A stretch of DNA of 64,000 nucleotides. Source: Prevotella sp. Its GTDB lineage: Bacteria; Bacteroidota; Bacteroidia; Bacteroidales; Bacteroidaceae. The DNA is taken from the NCBI GenBank assembly GCA_016281815.1, contig JAEEJK010000043.1, positions 31,207 to 95,206 on the forward strand. The letters are read 5' to 3'. Below, one piece after another: positions 36,829-46,356 of this stretch. Every line of letters starts with the position of its first letter. Positions within the stretch are counted from its first letter, which is position 1. The position numbers were made by a program, and so were the translations under genes. The notes beneath the pieces are model-generated. The model was not told the origin of the DNA, did not search any database, and saw nothing but the letters and a program-made list of their open reading frames with translations.

Positions 36829-38607
36829 TTAGTCGCCGTTCTCCATCTTGGCTTTCAGCGCTGCGAGAGCGTCGAGATCGCCGAGGGTTGTGCCGGCAGC
36901 CACATTGTTGATGGCAGGTGCTTCCTCGGCTTTCGGAGCCTGGCGGCGGGCAGCAGCACGCGGCTTCTTCTCTTCCTTGGCCTCCTCGAAGGTGCGGCTG
37001 TGGGAGAGGATGATGCGCTTGGTCTCCTTCACGAACTCAATCACCTTGAAGGGGAGTTCCTCGCCCTGTTGGGCCTGAGTGCCGTCTTCCTTCACCAGGT
37101 GCTTCGGTGTGGCAAATCCCTCGCCACCCTCGTTCAGTGCAATGACAGCACCCTTGTCCATGGACTCGGTGATCTTGCCAACGTGTACTGATCCGGGAGT
37201 GTAGATGGTCTCATAGGTGTCCCAAGGATTGTCCTCGAGTTGCTTGTGGCCAAGGCTCAGACGACGGTTCTCCTTGTCAATCTCAAGCACCATCACATCG
37301 ATGGGAGAACCCACCTGTGTGAACTCTGACGGGTGCTTCACCTTCTTGGTCCATGACAGGTCGCTGATGTGAATCAGACCGTCAACACCTTCCTCAAGTT
37401 CGACAAAGATACCGAAGTTGGTGAAGTTGCGAACCTTTGCGGTGTGCTTCGAACCGAGAGGATATTTCACCTCGATGTTCTCCCATGGGTCTTCCTTCAA
37501 CTGCTTGATGCCGAGAGACATCTTGCGCTCGTTGCGGTCGAGTGTGAGGATCACTGCCTCTACCTCGTCACCCACGTGCATGAACTCCTGAGCAGAGCGC
37601 AGGTGCTGGCTCCAACTCATCTCGGATACGTGGATCAGACCTTCAACACCCGGAGCAATCTCGACAAATGCACCGTAGTCGGCGATGACGACTACCTTGC
37701 CCTTCACGTGGTCGCCCACCTTCAGGTTCTCATCGAGAGCATCCCATGGATGCGGAGTGAGTTGCTTCAGACCGAGGGCAATGCGCTTCTTCTCGTCGTC
37801 GAAGTCGAGAATCACCACGTTGATCTTCTGGTCGAGTTCCACTACCTCATGAGGATCGCTCACGCGGCCCCATGACAGGTCGGTGATGTGGATGAGTCCG
37901 TCTACGCCGCCCAAGTCAACAAACACACCGTAAGTGGTGATGTTCTTGACGGTTCCTTCGTAGATCTGACCCTTCTCCATCTTGGAGATGATCTCCTTCT
38001 TCTGTGCCTCGAGTTCGGCCTCGATGAGGGCCTTGTGTGAAACCACCACGTTGCGGAACTCCTGGTTGATCTTCACCACCTTGAACTCCATGGTCTTGCC
38101 TACGAACACGTCGTAGTCGCGGATGGGATGCACATCAATCTGGCTGCCGGGAAGGAATGCCTCGATGCCGAATACGTCGACAATCATGCCACCCTTGGTG
38201 CGGCACTTGATGTAACCGGTGATGACTTCCTCGTTGTCGAGGGCGGCGTTGACACGCTCCCAACTCTTGCTCAGGCGAGCCTTCTTGTGGGAAAGAATCA
38301 ACTGACCTTTTTTGTCTTCCTGATTTTCTACGTAAACCTCTACCATGTCACCCACCTTCAGGTCGGGATTGTAGCGGAATTCGCTGGCGGGGATAATACC
38401 GTCGCTTTTGTAGCCGATGTTCACGACTACTTCTTTCTTGTCGAAAGAGATGACGCGGCCTTCAACAACCTGATGTTCGCTCACTTTGTTGAGTGTCTCG
38501 TCGTACGCTTTTGCAAGCTCTTCTTGGCTTGTTTCGCCCATTGTGCCGTTCTCAAATTCTTCCCAGTTGAAGTCCTCGAGCGGCTGGACATTTTTTAAGT
38601 TAGACAT
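36829..38607 (-). CDS. rpsA: 30S ribosomal protein S1
   Basis: 592 residues with six S1 RNA-binding motifs, beginning near residues 45, 130, 220, 305, 390 and 475. The central ones have the classic G-x-x-V-D-G-L-I-H-I-S/T-D-L-S-W signature. It binds mRNA at the ribosome. In Bacteroidetes, where Shine-Dalgarno sequences are rare, S1 is thought to weigh more in initiation. The Ala/Lys-rich C-terminal tail (R-R-Q-A-P-K-A-E) is typical of the phylum. A -7 box lies about 66 nt upstream. Confidence 0.95.
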   Translation of the reverse strand: MSNLKNVQPLEDFNWEEFENGTMGETSQEELAKAYDETLNKVSEHQVVEGRVISFDKKEVVVNIGYKSDGIIPASEFRYNPDLKVGDMVEVYVENQEDKKGQLILSHKKARLSKSWERVNAALDNEEVITGYIKCRTKGGMIVDVFGIEAFLPGSQIDVHPIRDYDVFVGKTMEFKVVKINQEFRNVVVSHKALIEAELEAQKKEIISKMEKGQIYEGTVKNITTYGVFVDLGGVDGLIHITDLSWGRVSDPHEVVELDQKINVVILDFDDEKKRIALGLKQLTPHPWDALDENLKVGDHVKGKVVVIADYGAFVEIAPGVEGLIHVSEMSWSQHLRSAQEFMHVGDEVEAVILTLDRNERKMSLGIKQLKEDPWENIEVKYPLGSKHTAKVRNFTNFGIFVELEEGVDGLIHISDLSWTKKVKHPSEFTQVGSPIDVMVLEIDKENRRLSLGHKQLEDNPWDTYETIYTPGSVHVGKITESMDKGAVIALNEGGEGFATPKHLVKEDGTQAQQGEELPFKVIEFVKETKRIILSHSRTFEEAKEEKKPRAAARRQAPKAEEAPAINNVAAGTTLGDLDALAALKAKMENGD

Positions 38608-38672
38608 AAATGTGAATTAAAAAAATAAATAAATTAATAAAGTTGGACTTTATGTTGATCGAAAATCGGCTG

Positions 38673-38680
38673 CAAAGGTA
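38673..38680 (-). promoter_or_regulatory. -7 box for rpsA
   Basis: TACCTTTG on the minus strand, leaving a leader of about 60 nt that is very A/T-rich next to the start codon. The -33 element is not clear. Confidence 0.4.
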
Positions 38681-38759
38681 CTGAAAAAACATCAGAAAAC
38701 ATCATTTTCCACCTTTTTATTTTCTCAAAATCAACGGGTTTCTGAATATTTAATGAATA

Positions 38760-40289
38760 TTAACGAAGTATCTTTCTTCCGCCAGTGATATAGATGCCTT
38801 TTGAGGTGGGTTCTCCCTTGATGGGACGGCCAGAAAGGTCATACCATTTCTGCGTGGTGGGCGGCAAGGTAATGGATGCTATTCCGCTGTCATCGTTATC
38901 CACAGAAGCGAGGAAGCGTATGGCATCGTATCGTTGGTCGCTGACAAAGAACTCCATGCCGGTGTCCACATGCATGCCGTTGAGTAGTGACGGATAGAAC
39001 TTCACCTGCTCTCCGAAGTTGCATTCCGCAATTTGGTAATTCTGGAAAGGCACCACCTCATCATGGGTGCTGTGGTAGAGGCAGACGGGGTGAGTGGGCT
39101 TCCATCCCGTGGTGAGATTGTTGTTTTCAAGAGCCCTGTGCAGGTCTTTTGCAGGAGTTCCGCCTTCAGGCAAAGGAATGTTTCTGGCAGAAAAGTCGGG
39201 ATATTTGTCCAGCAACTCACTGAGATAGTCATATAAGTCAGGCTTCAGAATGTTCCTCAGCATCGCACCGCCACCGCTGGTCAGCACCGACCGGTAATAG
39301 GTGTTGTCGCCGTCCTTGCCATTTTTATAATAGTATTTCCATGCGTACGTGATGTCATCGATAGTCATGTCCTTGCTGGCTATCCAGTTCAGTATTCCTG
39401 TCTCCAGAAAACGCTCATTCAGGAAATCACTTACCTGGTGGTCTGACAAATTCTCATCATAGTCGCATAGACCTTTCAGCATGAGGGGAATGACCACGGG
39501 CATCGATACCTCCTTTCCTTGGCGGTCCTGCTCCATATAATCGAGGATGGTGACAAGTGGGGAGTAGGGGCCGTCGCCGCAGAGAGAACCTGCCAGATGC
39601 AGTTCACTGCTGAGGCCCTGCTCCTCGATGTAGCGCTGGGTGACCATGGCCACGGCACCGCCCTGTGAGTATCCTGTGCAGATGGTGCGCCAGTTCTGGC
39701 GGAAAGGTAGCCTGATATTCTCCAGTTGGATGTCGTTCTGGTAGAGTTGAATGCCATAGCGCACAGCATCGGTCACTTGCCTTGCTGTGATCTCACCGCA
39801 CAGATAGGGGTGTGCCCTGTTGCGTGTGATGCCATAGCCCTCGTAGTCGGGCAAGATGACGAGGTTGTGGTAGGCAAGGTTTTCTTGAGCGCCGAGATTG
39901 TTGCTGGCGAGGGACATGGTAAGGAAGAGGTCGCTGAAAATGTCTCCCGAGGTATTGTATTCGGTAGGACAGTCTTTGTTGGCGGTGATGGTGATGTGGC
40001 ATCCGGCGATGACATTGTTGATCTCTTCCCCGTCACCTCCCCCGTCGGGCATACAGGCCAACGCTGAGAGTGTCACAGGTTGGCCGTCGCCGCTTGTTGA
40101 GGGGTAGTTGAACGAAAACCAGCATATGCTGAACACCCTGTAGGTGCCTTGGTCGTAAAATCCAGACACATCTCCGGGCGCATCGCTCCATCTCAGCGTT
40201 GCATGACCGATTTTTGTTATTTCCTGCGCGTTGAGACAGGGGATGGCCATGTAGGCTACCATGGCCACCAATATCAGTTTTTTTCTCAC
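38760..40289 (-). CDS. Secreted alpha/beta hydrolase with sorting-like tail
   Basis: 509 residues. The start is GTG 40289, overlapping the stop of the upstream GH43 gene by four bases (GTGA), which suggests translational coupling. A signal peptide (1-21, L-N-A-Q) precedes an alpha/beta hydrolase related to secretory lipases: nucleophile Ser in G-Y-S-Q-G-G, Asp in H-S-T-H-D-E-V-V-P and His in G-M-H-V-D-T-G. The last ~28 residues read W-Y-D-L-S-G-R-P-I then K-G-I-Y-I and a basic end, shared with the upstream GH43 product. In an arabinan operon it may be an esterase acting on decorated side chains; the substrate is not known. Confidence 0.82.
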   Translation of the reverse strand: MRKKLILVAMVAYMAIPCLNAQEITKIGHATLRWSDAPGDVSGFYDQGTYRVFSICWFSFNYPSTSGDGQPVTLSALACMPDGGGDGEEINNVIAGCHITITANKDCPTEYNTSGDIFSDLFLTMSLASNNLGAQENLAYHNLVILPDYEGYGITRNRAHPYLCGEITARQVTDAVRYGIQLYQNDIQLENIRLPFRQNWRTICTGYSQGGAVAMVTQRYIEEQGLSSELHLAGSLCGDGPYSPLVTILDYMEQDRQGKEVSMPVVIPLMLKGLCDYDENLSDHQVSDFLNERFLETGILNWIASKDMTIDDITYAWKYYYKNGKDGDNTYYRSVLTSGGGAMLRNILKPDLYDYLSELLDKYPDFSARNIPLPEGGTPAKDLHRALENNNLTTGWKPTHPVCLYHSTHDEVVPFQNYQIAECNFGEQVKFYPSLLNGMHVDTGMEFFVSDQRYDAIRFLASVDNDDSGIASITLPPTTQKWYDLSGRPIKGEPTSKGIYITGGRKILR

Positions 40290-42046
40290 TTTATCACGAC
40301 CTTTTTGCCATTAATGATGTAGATGCCCTTAGTTGTTGGCTTTTGGCCATTGGCTATACGGCGGCCCTGTAAGTCATAGATGCCCTTGGCAACCTTGGCA
40401 ACGGGAGTAATCTCTGTGATGCTGCTGGGCTCTTCGCTGACTTCCTTGTAGGCCCATGCAGTGCTGCCCGAAGTGGTCATTCCCGTGAAGGCCACAGCCT
40501 TCTGGCGCTTGGGCTCCATCAGTTGCATCACCAACAAACCCTTGTATATGATGTTGTTGATTTTCAAGTTCATATAACAGGTGCCGGGAATGATTTCCCA
40601 TGTTCCGGTGCGGTCGCCGCTGACGGAACCGTCGGCATTGAGTTTGATAGTCACCGGGGTGGCGAGTTCCTTCTTGTCATGGTTGAGGCCATAGCGGTGG
40701 ACGAGCAGTTGATAGTCGCCGATGATGTAGTCTTTGCTGAACAGTTCTGTTGTGGCGATGTCGGTGTCCGTTGTCTTCTCTCCCGTGTACTCAAAAGGTG
40801 CGGCGCAGAGCCATCCGTCCTGATTGAGGAACACCTGATGCACACGCACCTGATGTCCTTCGCCTCCATTCTGGAATCGCGTGTGGTAAACGAGATAGGT
40901 CCGTCCGTCTGGGGCGGCGATGATGGAGTTGTGGCCCTGTGAGCGTTCTCCGTCGCTCATATTGCCCCAACTGCCGTAGGCACCAAAAATGTTCTCGCCT
41001 CGGGTGTCTCCATTAGGACCATAATTGAGTTTGTAGGAGGTGTAGATGGCGCTGGTGCCTTTGGGGTCGGTGTATGGACCGTCGGGATTGTCAGAGCGGA
41101 AGACGCGCATCTGATAACCTTTGGTTTGTTCCAGTCCTCCGTTGGTGATGAACAGGTAATAGTGGTCGCCGATGTGCTCGATGTAACTGGCCTCGCCCGA
41201 CACATACCATCCTCCGCCGATCTTTTTGCCGAAATAGGGGTCGCTGGTCATGTTCTCGCCCGATCCTTGTACAGAGTAGGTGGTGTCGTAGTCGCGCAGA
41301 CCGTTGTCTCCATTGAGTTTCAGTATCCAGATGCCTCCGCTCCAGGAACCGTACGACATCCACAGTTGCCCTTCCTCATCATAGAACACGCAGGGGTCGA
41401 TGCAGTGGGGGAAAAAACTGCCCCATTTGTTGCCTCGGTTGTAACGTGTTGGCAATGAGTTCTGTTTCCCGATGACCATCTCCAGGTCGGTATTCTTATA
41501 ACTCACGCCTGCATCGCTGGTGACGTTGAATCCGCTGATGACGACGGGGGCCTGGTAGCGGTAGGGTCCCTCAATGTTGTTGCTTGTTAGAAGGATGATG
41601 CTGGAGTTCCACTGCGGTCCGTTGATGCTCAGATACATGCACCATTTCTCCATCTTCTTGTTCCAGATGACGTCTGGTGCCCACATGTTGCCGTCAATGT
41701 TGTAACCGTTGCCATAGGTTGCCGACCATTGCATGGCATTGAAATTGGGAAAATCTACCTCTTTCCCATTGATGGTCACCTTGGTGACTTCCTGGGTCAT
41801 GAAGGCAAGACGGTTAGGGGCATTATTGTTGGTGGCGTTTGCCCAGGGTGCGGTGAATGCGGTCCAACTCATCAGGTCTCTGGTACGGGCAGAGGCACGG
41901 TGGCTGCCAAAGACATACCAATAGTTGGTGTTTTGGTTGAACACAATCGAAGGGTCGTGCACTGACACACGCTTCATCGTGATGTTGCCCTGTCCCATCA
42001 AGGCAAGAGGGACGATCATCCCCAAAAATGTAAGTAGTCGTTTCAT
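40286..42046 (-). CDS. Secreted GH43 endo-arabinanase-like enzyme
   Basis: 586 residues with a signal peptide (1-19, L-M-G-Q). The five-bladed GH43 propeller (~25-420) shows the catalytic base Asp in V-H-D-P-S-I, the pKa-modulating Asp in W-A-P-D-V-I-W and a likely acid Glu in G-E-A-S-Y-I-E. A C-terminal beta-barrel region (~430-530) resembles the lipocalin-like domain of Bacteroides endo-1,5-alpha-L-arabinanases. The tail Y-D-L-Q-G-R-R-I ... K-G-I-Y-I-I-N-G-K-K is a sorting-like motif. It is the middle gene of a three-gene operon, 42 nt after the second GH43. Confidence 0.88.
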   Translation of the reverse strand: MKRLLTFLGMIVPLALMGQGNITMKRVSVHDPSIVFNQNTNYWYVFGSHRASARTRDLMSWTAFTAPWANATNNNAPNRLAFMTQEVTKVTINGKEVDFPNFNAMQWSATYGNGYNIDGNMWAPDVIWNKKMEKWCMYLSINGPQWNSSIILLTSNNIEGPYRYQAPVVISGFNVTSDAGVSYKNTDLEMVIGKQNSLPTRYNRGNKWGSFFPHCIDPCVFYDEEGQLWMSYGSWSGGIWILKLNGDNGLRDYDTTYSVQGSGENMTSDPYFGKKIGGGWYVSGEASYIEHIGDHYYLFITNGGLEQTKGYQMRVFRSDNPDGPYTDPKGTSAIYTSYKLNYGPNGDTRGENIFGAYGSWGNMSDGERSQGHNSIIAAPDGRTYLVYHTRFQNGGEGHQVRVHQVFLNQDGWLCAAPFEYTGEKTTDTDIATTELFSKDYIIGDYQLLVHRYGLNHDKKELATPVTIKLNADGSVSGDRTGTWEIIPGTCYMNLKINNIIYKGLLVMQLMEPKRQKAVAFTGMTTSGSTAWAYKEVSEEPSSITEITPVAKVAKGIYDLQGRRIANGQKPTTKGIYIINGKKVVIK

Positions 42047-42088
42047 GTTCTTTTTGTGTATGCTTTAGTTTTTGATAGATTGCTGTCA

Positions 42089-44215
42089 TCATTGCTCCGT
42101 CTCTTCCCACTTGAGCACACTGCCGTTGCGTCGCGCTGGGTCACTGCCTTTGAAGTCCATGGAGTATGGGCTTCCTGTGGTGGGACTTTTACCGACATAC
42201 AGGTGGTTGCGCAGGGAGAGGAGCATAAACTCTTGGTTGAGATAGTCTTGCCAGAGGAAGACCTCTGCCTCATCGGGATTGGTGGTGAAGCGGACATCGC
42301 CAGGGAGCCCTTCACCATATACCTTGACATATCGGCCGTCAACACACTTCAGAGACACCATTCCTGCACCTCGGTCAATGAGTTGGAACTGTGTCCGCGG
42401 ACTTCTGTCCTCCGCACGGGTGTCGTAGAGCAGACCATGGGGATCGCAGACGGCAGGACGGCCTGTAGCCAGATTGATGATACGGAATGTCTTGCCAAAG
42501 GGAATGTTGCATGAGCGATTGGCCAACGGTTCTTCGACGGTGAAATTGTCAAAATCGGCGTAGCCACCGTTCTTCCCCTTGATATTGAAGGCAAAAAGGG
42601 CATGGCGCGAACCTTGGAATGAGATGAGTTGGTAACTGAGTGGCATCATGCGGCCCATGGTCTGGAAGGTGATGCCGTCGGTAGAATAGGCATACTGTGC
42701 CTGGTCGTTGTCGTAGTCGCCGATGCAGCGCAACCAGATTTTGCCCTTGGGCAGGCTGATTTCTGTGTCGGTGGTGTCATTGGTGAGTTGCTCAAAGCAT
42801 CTCAGGGTGAGTGCCTTGCCGCTTTTCACTACGCCAATCCATGAACAGGGAACGTTGATGTTGCCCAGTCCGGCCACATCGCCATCCTTCAGACCTTTCA
42901 CGCTGAGTTCTACGGTAGTGGTACTCTTGGGACCTATGACACGTTGGGTGAGGGTGTTCCGGGCCCACATCAGTTGTTCTGCGGGCAGGGCGTTCAGGCG
43001 CAGACGTCCGCCTTTCAGACTCCACATCCTGTCATCGGGGTTGTGGTTCCACTGCCACACACGGCCAAGTGTCTTGCTGTCGAAGTTGTCGCTGCGCATG
43101 TATGGGGCATGTGGCTTCTCCAAGGACTGCCCGGTGGAAGGACGGCCCATCTGGGTGCCGGGATTGAACCAGGTGCGAGGAGCGCGTCCAAAGTTGCCTT
43201 TGAGACCCACCATCGGCCAACCGTCTTCCCAGGTTATGGGCATCAGGCATACTGTGCGGCCGATGGAGTGGAAGTCCTGCATGAGCAAGGCCCACCATGT
43301 TCCGTCAGTGGCCTGTACGATGCCTCCCTGGTGGGCATTGGAACAGGCGGTGGCATCTTTGTCCAGCGGACCAAGGCCAAACTTGGTGCCGTCTTGCCCG
43401 ATGCGGTATTTCTCGCCTCTGGGCACCTGGGTGAGTGAGGCTGCGTGGTAGCCATAGGTCTCGTCGGCAGTGATGACACGGGTCTCATAGGGTCCCCAAA
43501 TAGATTTTGAGCGTGAGCAGAGGGTGCGGCCGTTGGGTCGGTAGTCGGTGGAAATCAGGTAGTACATACCGTTGATTTTATACATGTGGTGTCCTTCGCC
43601 CACTCCGTTGCCCTCTGGGATGATGGTTCTGGTGGTGCCGTCCTTCGGACCGCTCATGTTTGGCTCCAGTTCGGTGCATTTCACTTCTCCATAACCGTGG
43701 ATGGCGTAGATCTTCCCGTCATCGTCGAAGAGCACGCTCAGGTCATAGATGTTGCCTTTCATGTTGTGGTGCTCCCATGGTCCGCGGATGTCTTTTGAGG
43801 TATAGCACTGCAGACCTTTCCCGTTGACGTTTGTATAGACATAGAATTGGCCGTTGGCATAGCGGATACAGGGTGCCCACACGCCTTGCCCATAGATCTC
43901 CTCATGGTTCTTCAGCGAGAAACGGTCCTCGGTGAAATCGAAGCGGTCGAAACAGTAAGAGATGTTTTCCCAGTTGACCAAATCCTTGGAGTGAAGGATG
44001 ACCAGCCCCGGCACACTGTGCATAGTGGTGCCGGCGAGGTAGTAATCGTCGCTTACGCGGAGGATGTCGGGGTCGCTGAACTCGTCGTAGAACAGTGGGT
44101 TGGTAAAGGTGCCGTTGCCGTTGTCGGCAGTCCATGATACCTGAGCGATGGAGGTCGAGATGCCAATGATGTTGAGCAGAAGGGTAAATAATGTCGCTCT
44201 GATGGATGGGGACAT
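42089..44215 (-). CDS. Secreted GH43 (subfamily 12-like) arabinofuranosidase/xylosidase
   Basis: 708 residues with a signal peptide (about 1-24, S-I-A-Q). The GH43 propeller (~35-325) has base Asp in F-S-D-P-D-I-L, pKa Asp in Y-D-L-S-V-L-F-D-D-D-G-K and acid Glu in G-E-G-H-H-M-Y. A beta-sandwich follows (~365-560, S-D-N-F-D ... W-Q-W-N-H-N-P). The C-terminal ~140 residues (R-Y-V-K-V-Y-G-E ... L-Y-V-G-K-S) look like a beta-trefoil, fascin-like carbohydrate-binding domain. It likely trims arabinose or xylose from arabinan or arabinoxylan. It is the first gene of the operon, with a well-formed promoter. Confidence 0.88.
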   Translation of the reverse strand: MSPSIRATLFTLLLNIIGISTSIAQVSWTADNGNGTFTNPLFYDEFSDPDILRVSDDYYLAGTTMHSVPGLVILHSKDLVNWENISYCFDRFDFTEDRFSLKNHEEIYGQGVWAPCIRYANGQFYVYTNVNGKGLQCYTSKDIRGPWEHHNMKGNIYDLSVLFDDDGKIYAIHGYGEVKCTELEPNMSGPKDGTTRTIIPEGNGVGEGHHMYKINGMYYLISTDYRPNGRTLCSRSKSIWGPYETRVITADETYGYHAASLTQVPRGEKYRIGQDGTKFGLGPLDKDATACSNAHQGGIVQATDGTWWALLMQDFHSIGRTVCLMPITWEDGWPMVGLKGNFGRAPRTWFNPGTQMGRPSTGQSLEKPHAPYMRSDNFDSKTLGRVWQWNHNPDDRMWSLKGGRLRLNALPAEQLMWARNTLTQRVIGPKSTTTVELSVKGLKDGDVAGLGNINVPCSWIGVVKSGKALTLRCFEQLTNDTTDTEISLPKGKIWLRCIGDYDNDQAQYAYSTDGITFQTMGRMMPLSYQLISFQGSRHALFAFNIKGKNGGYADFDNFTVEEPLANRSCNIPFGKTFRIINLATGRPAVCDPHGLLYDTRAEDRSPRTQFQLIDRGAGMVSLKCVDGRYVKVYGEGLPGDVRFTTNPDEAEVFLWQDYLNQEFMLLSLRNHLYVGKSPTTGSPYSMDFKGSDPARRNGSVLKWEETEQ

Positions 44216-44261
44216 GATTGTAAAAGTAGATGTTGATGATTTTACTTGCTTTACAAGTTGA

Positions 44262-44292
44262 CAAAGTTAAAACATTTTGGCCGTATGACAAA
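44262..44292 (-). promoter_or_regulatory. Promoter of the GH43 operon
   Basis: On the minus strand TTTG (44289-44292) and TAACTTTG (44262-44269) are 19 nt apart, 46 nt before the GH43 start. Confidence 0.6.
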
Positions 44293-44308
44293 ATAATTGG
44301 TGGAAAAA

Positions 44309-44339
44309 GTTGGCCTCTCGTTTTTATTCTTTAATTTTG
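44309..44339 (+). promoter_or_regulatory. Promoter of the unknown membrane protein gene
   Basis: GTTG at 44309-44312 and TAATTTTG at 44332-44339 with a 19-nt spacer. The -7 box ends one base before ATG 44341, so translation most likely starts at ATG 44359. The divergent GH43 promoter is 16 nt away. Confidence 0.6.
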
Positions 44340-44358
44340 CATGAAAAGACCATATCCT

Positions 44359-46275
44359 ATGAGTTATGATTTGAAGAATGTAGTCGCCTATGAGGCCATC
44401 AGTTACCATATCATTCCCTTCGCCCTTGACGGAAAGATTGGTGCCGATCATTTCACCATGCCCGAAGATTCCTTTTGGGAGCGCACTCCGCTTAGACTCG
44501 ACAGCAATGTTTTCTACAGACACATACAGGATTTCCTGATGTCTTCGGTCACTGAAGGAATGAGCACGGGAGAACGCCCAAATTATGAATTCCTTGTTTA
44601 TTCCTTGAAAGAGTCACCGATGAGAAAGGATATTACCGAAATGCTGAGGGGTGATGCTGAGTTCAGGGATTTCATGCTTCATCATCCCTCGCTCGGTCTG
44701 ACGCCAGAGGATTCCGATATGCTGTATGAGAAATGGGGAGCGATTGACAAGTCGGTCAGAAGAGAGGTGCTCATGGACTATTATCTCCAGCACGATGCGC
44801 AGGCATTGCAGAAAATCATGGTCCACAAACTCTTGGAGCAGGTGTTTTGTCTGAGGCTTGAGGACAGAAATCATGTCGGAGGGAAAAATGTAAGAGACAA
44901 TTCCCGATACGTTCCGTTCAAGATTGCCGAGAACATGAAAACCCAAACTTTCGACTCACCCAAGTTGATGATTTATCCGGATGCCTCTGTGGGGATGCTG
45001 GTCATTCCTGTTGCCTTCAATACGACTAAAGGACAGATTGTCAGCAAGTTGAGTATGCCTGATGAGTTGAAGACCCCCATCACCATGTATGATTTCATGG
45101 CGGCAAACAATGTGCTGGTGCGGAGCAAGAAAACTCGCAAACGTGTGATGCCGCTTCGCTCCTGCGGCATCCAAATAATGGAGAAGATGGAGCGAAACCC
45201 GCAGATGGAGCGGTTTCTCAGTGCAGAGAGAAAGGCATTGGTGAATACCTGCAACACCATCTATCAGGTACTCAATATGGACAATCCTACCAGTGGAAAT
45301 GGCGTTTCAGATTATGAAAACTTCTCTTTTAGTTTTTCCGACATCATCGACTTCATGCTCAGTCTGATGCATATCCGTTATGATCGGTTCAACAAGAAAA
45401 AGAGTCATATCTTCACATATCTGCAAATCAACGAAGAAGATGTCCCGGAAGGTGGTTTGGGCAATGCCGATTTTCACTGCGATTTCATCCGTATCGTCAG
45501 GGGCGAACATGCCAACTTCCAGATTATTGATGATGAGCATGAGCGGGTCTATATGCAGACCTTTAGGAATATTTTTGTAGGCTCAAGTGTGGAGGGGGGA
45601 TCCATCCTCACCATCCGCACTAAAATCGACGACGGCGGATTCATTGAGAGATTTAAGGAAAAGTCAGTAGACAAGCGCTACATTTGGATATATATCCTTG
45701 CTTATGTGCAGCGGATGTCGCTGCTCAACATGGTTCGGGAATTAGGAGGCATCGACAACACGAAAGACGGAAATATCATCGTGCCGCTGCGCAACCTTCG
45801 CGACCTCTACAAGCGCCTGTCGAGAATTCAGGTCAACACTTTCTACTCTGCGGTGTCCGACATCTCACAGCATAATCAGTTCTATCGTCTTTGCACTCAC
45901 AATTTGGGGGTTGAACTGTTGCTCAATGAGGTGGACAATAAGATGAATATCCTCAGCAAATGCCTGCAGCAGGAGTATGATGAGGAGAAAGAAAGGATGC
46001 AAAAAGATATTGACAGATTGCGTCAGCAGAATGCTGATGCCAAAGAGCGTTTTGGGGTGTATATCACACTCAGCGTTTTGTTGTTGGCAGTTTTCTCCGG
46101 ACTAAACGACCTCTATGACCTATTGCATAGCCTATTGAGCATTCCTGATTCTCCCAAGACATGGATAATCTCAATTGGCATTTGGGCACTCTTCGGTTTT
46201 GGTATCTATAAAGTGTTTTGTTATTTCTACCGGCATCGCAAATCCTTTTCTGCGAAAAAACCTAACAAAGAATGA
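44359..46275 (+). CDS. Unknown protein: large soluble region, coiled coil, two C-terminal TMs
   Basis: Not a family I recognise. The start is set to ATG 44359 because ATG 44341 directly abuts the promoter -7 box and would not be transcribed. The product has 638 residues, no signal peptide, and a ~500-residue mixed alpha/beta N-terminal region without clear catalytic motifs. A long helical, charged stalk (~500-565, with D-E-E-K-E-R-M-Q-K-D-I-D-R-L-R-Q-Q) leads into two transmembrane helices (~565-589 and ~601-624) separated by a short loop, then a basic tail. That layout recalls CorA-type channels, but no G-M-N loop is present (it reads S-I-P-D-S-P). It probably sits in the inner membrane with its bulk in the cytoplasm. 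Confidence 0.75.
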   Translation: MSYDLKNVVAYEAISYHIIPFALDGKIGADHFTMPEDSFWERTPLRLDSNVFYRHIQDFLMSSVTEGMSTGERPNYEFLVYSLKESPMRKDITEMLRGDAEFRDFMLHHPSLGLTPEDSDMLYEKWGAIDKSVRREVLMDYYLQHDAQALQKIMVHKLLEQVFCLRLEDRNHVGGKNVRDNSRYVPFKIAENMKTQTFDSPKLMIYPDASVGMLVIPVAFNTTKGQIVSKLSMPDELKTPITMYDFMAANNVLVRSKKTRKRVMPLRSCGIQIMEKMERNPQMERFLSAERKALVNTCNTIYQVLNMDNPTSGNGVSDYENFSFSFSDIIDFMLSLMHIRYDRFNKKKSHIFTYLQINEEDVPEGGLGNADFHCDFIRIVRGEHANFQIIDDEHERVYMQTFRNIFVGSSVEGGSILTIRTKIDDGGFIERFKEKSVDKRYIWIYILAYVQRMSLLNMVRELGGIDNTKDGNIIVPLRNLRDLYKRLSRIQVNTFYSAVSDISQHNQFYRLCTHNLGVELLLNEVDNKMNILSKCLQQEYDEEKERMQKDIDRLRQQNADAKERFGVYITLSVLLLAVFSGLNDLYDLLHSLLSIPDSPKTWIISIGIWALFGFGIYKVFCYFYRHRKSFSAKKPNKE

Positions 46276-46278
46276 CCT

Positions 46279-46356
46279 AATTTTCAATTTTCAATCTTCA
46301 ATCTTCAATTTTCAATTTTCAATTTTCAATCTTCAATTTTCAATCTTCAATTTTCA
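46279..46356 (-). repeat. Heptad array E
   Basis: About eleven 7-nt units in the convergent gap. The tsaE stop codon (46340-46342) is inside the array and its last residues K-I-E-D are encoded by repeat units. Confidence 0.92.

Noticed and set aside
44341-44358. ATG 44341 as start of the unknown membrane protein
   Set aside because: It is one base after the -7 box, so transcription would begin beyond or within it; ATG 44359 is in frame and accessible.
46279-46356. Possible CRISPR array
   Set aside because: Simple 7-nt tandem repeat without spacers; the same holds for the other heptad arrays and the 9-nt tract at 12508.
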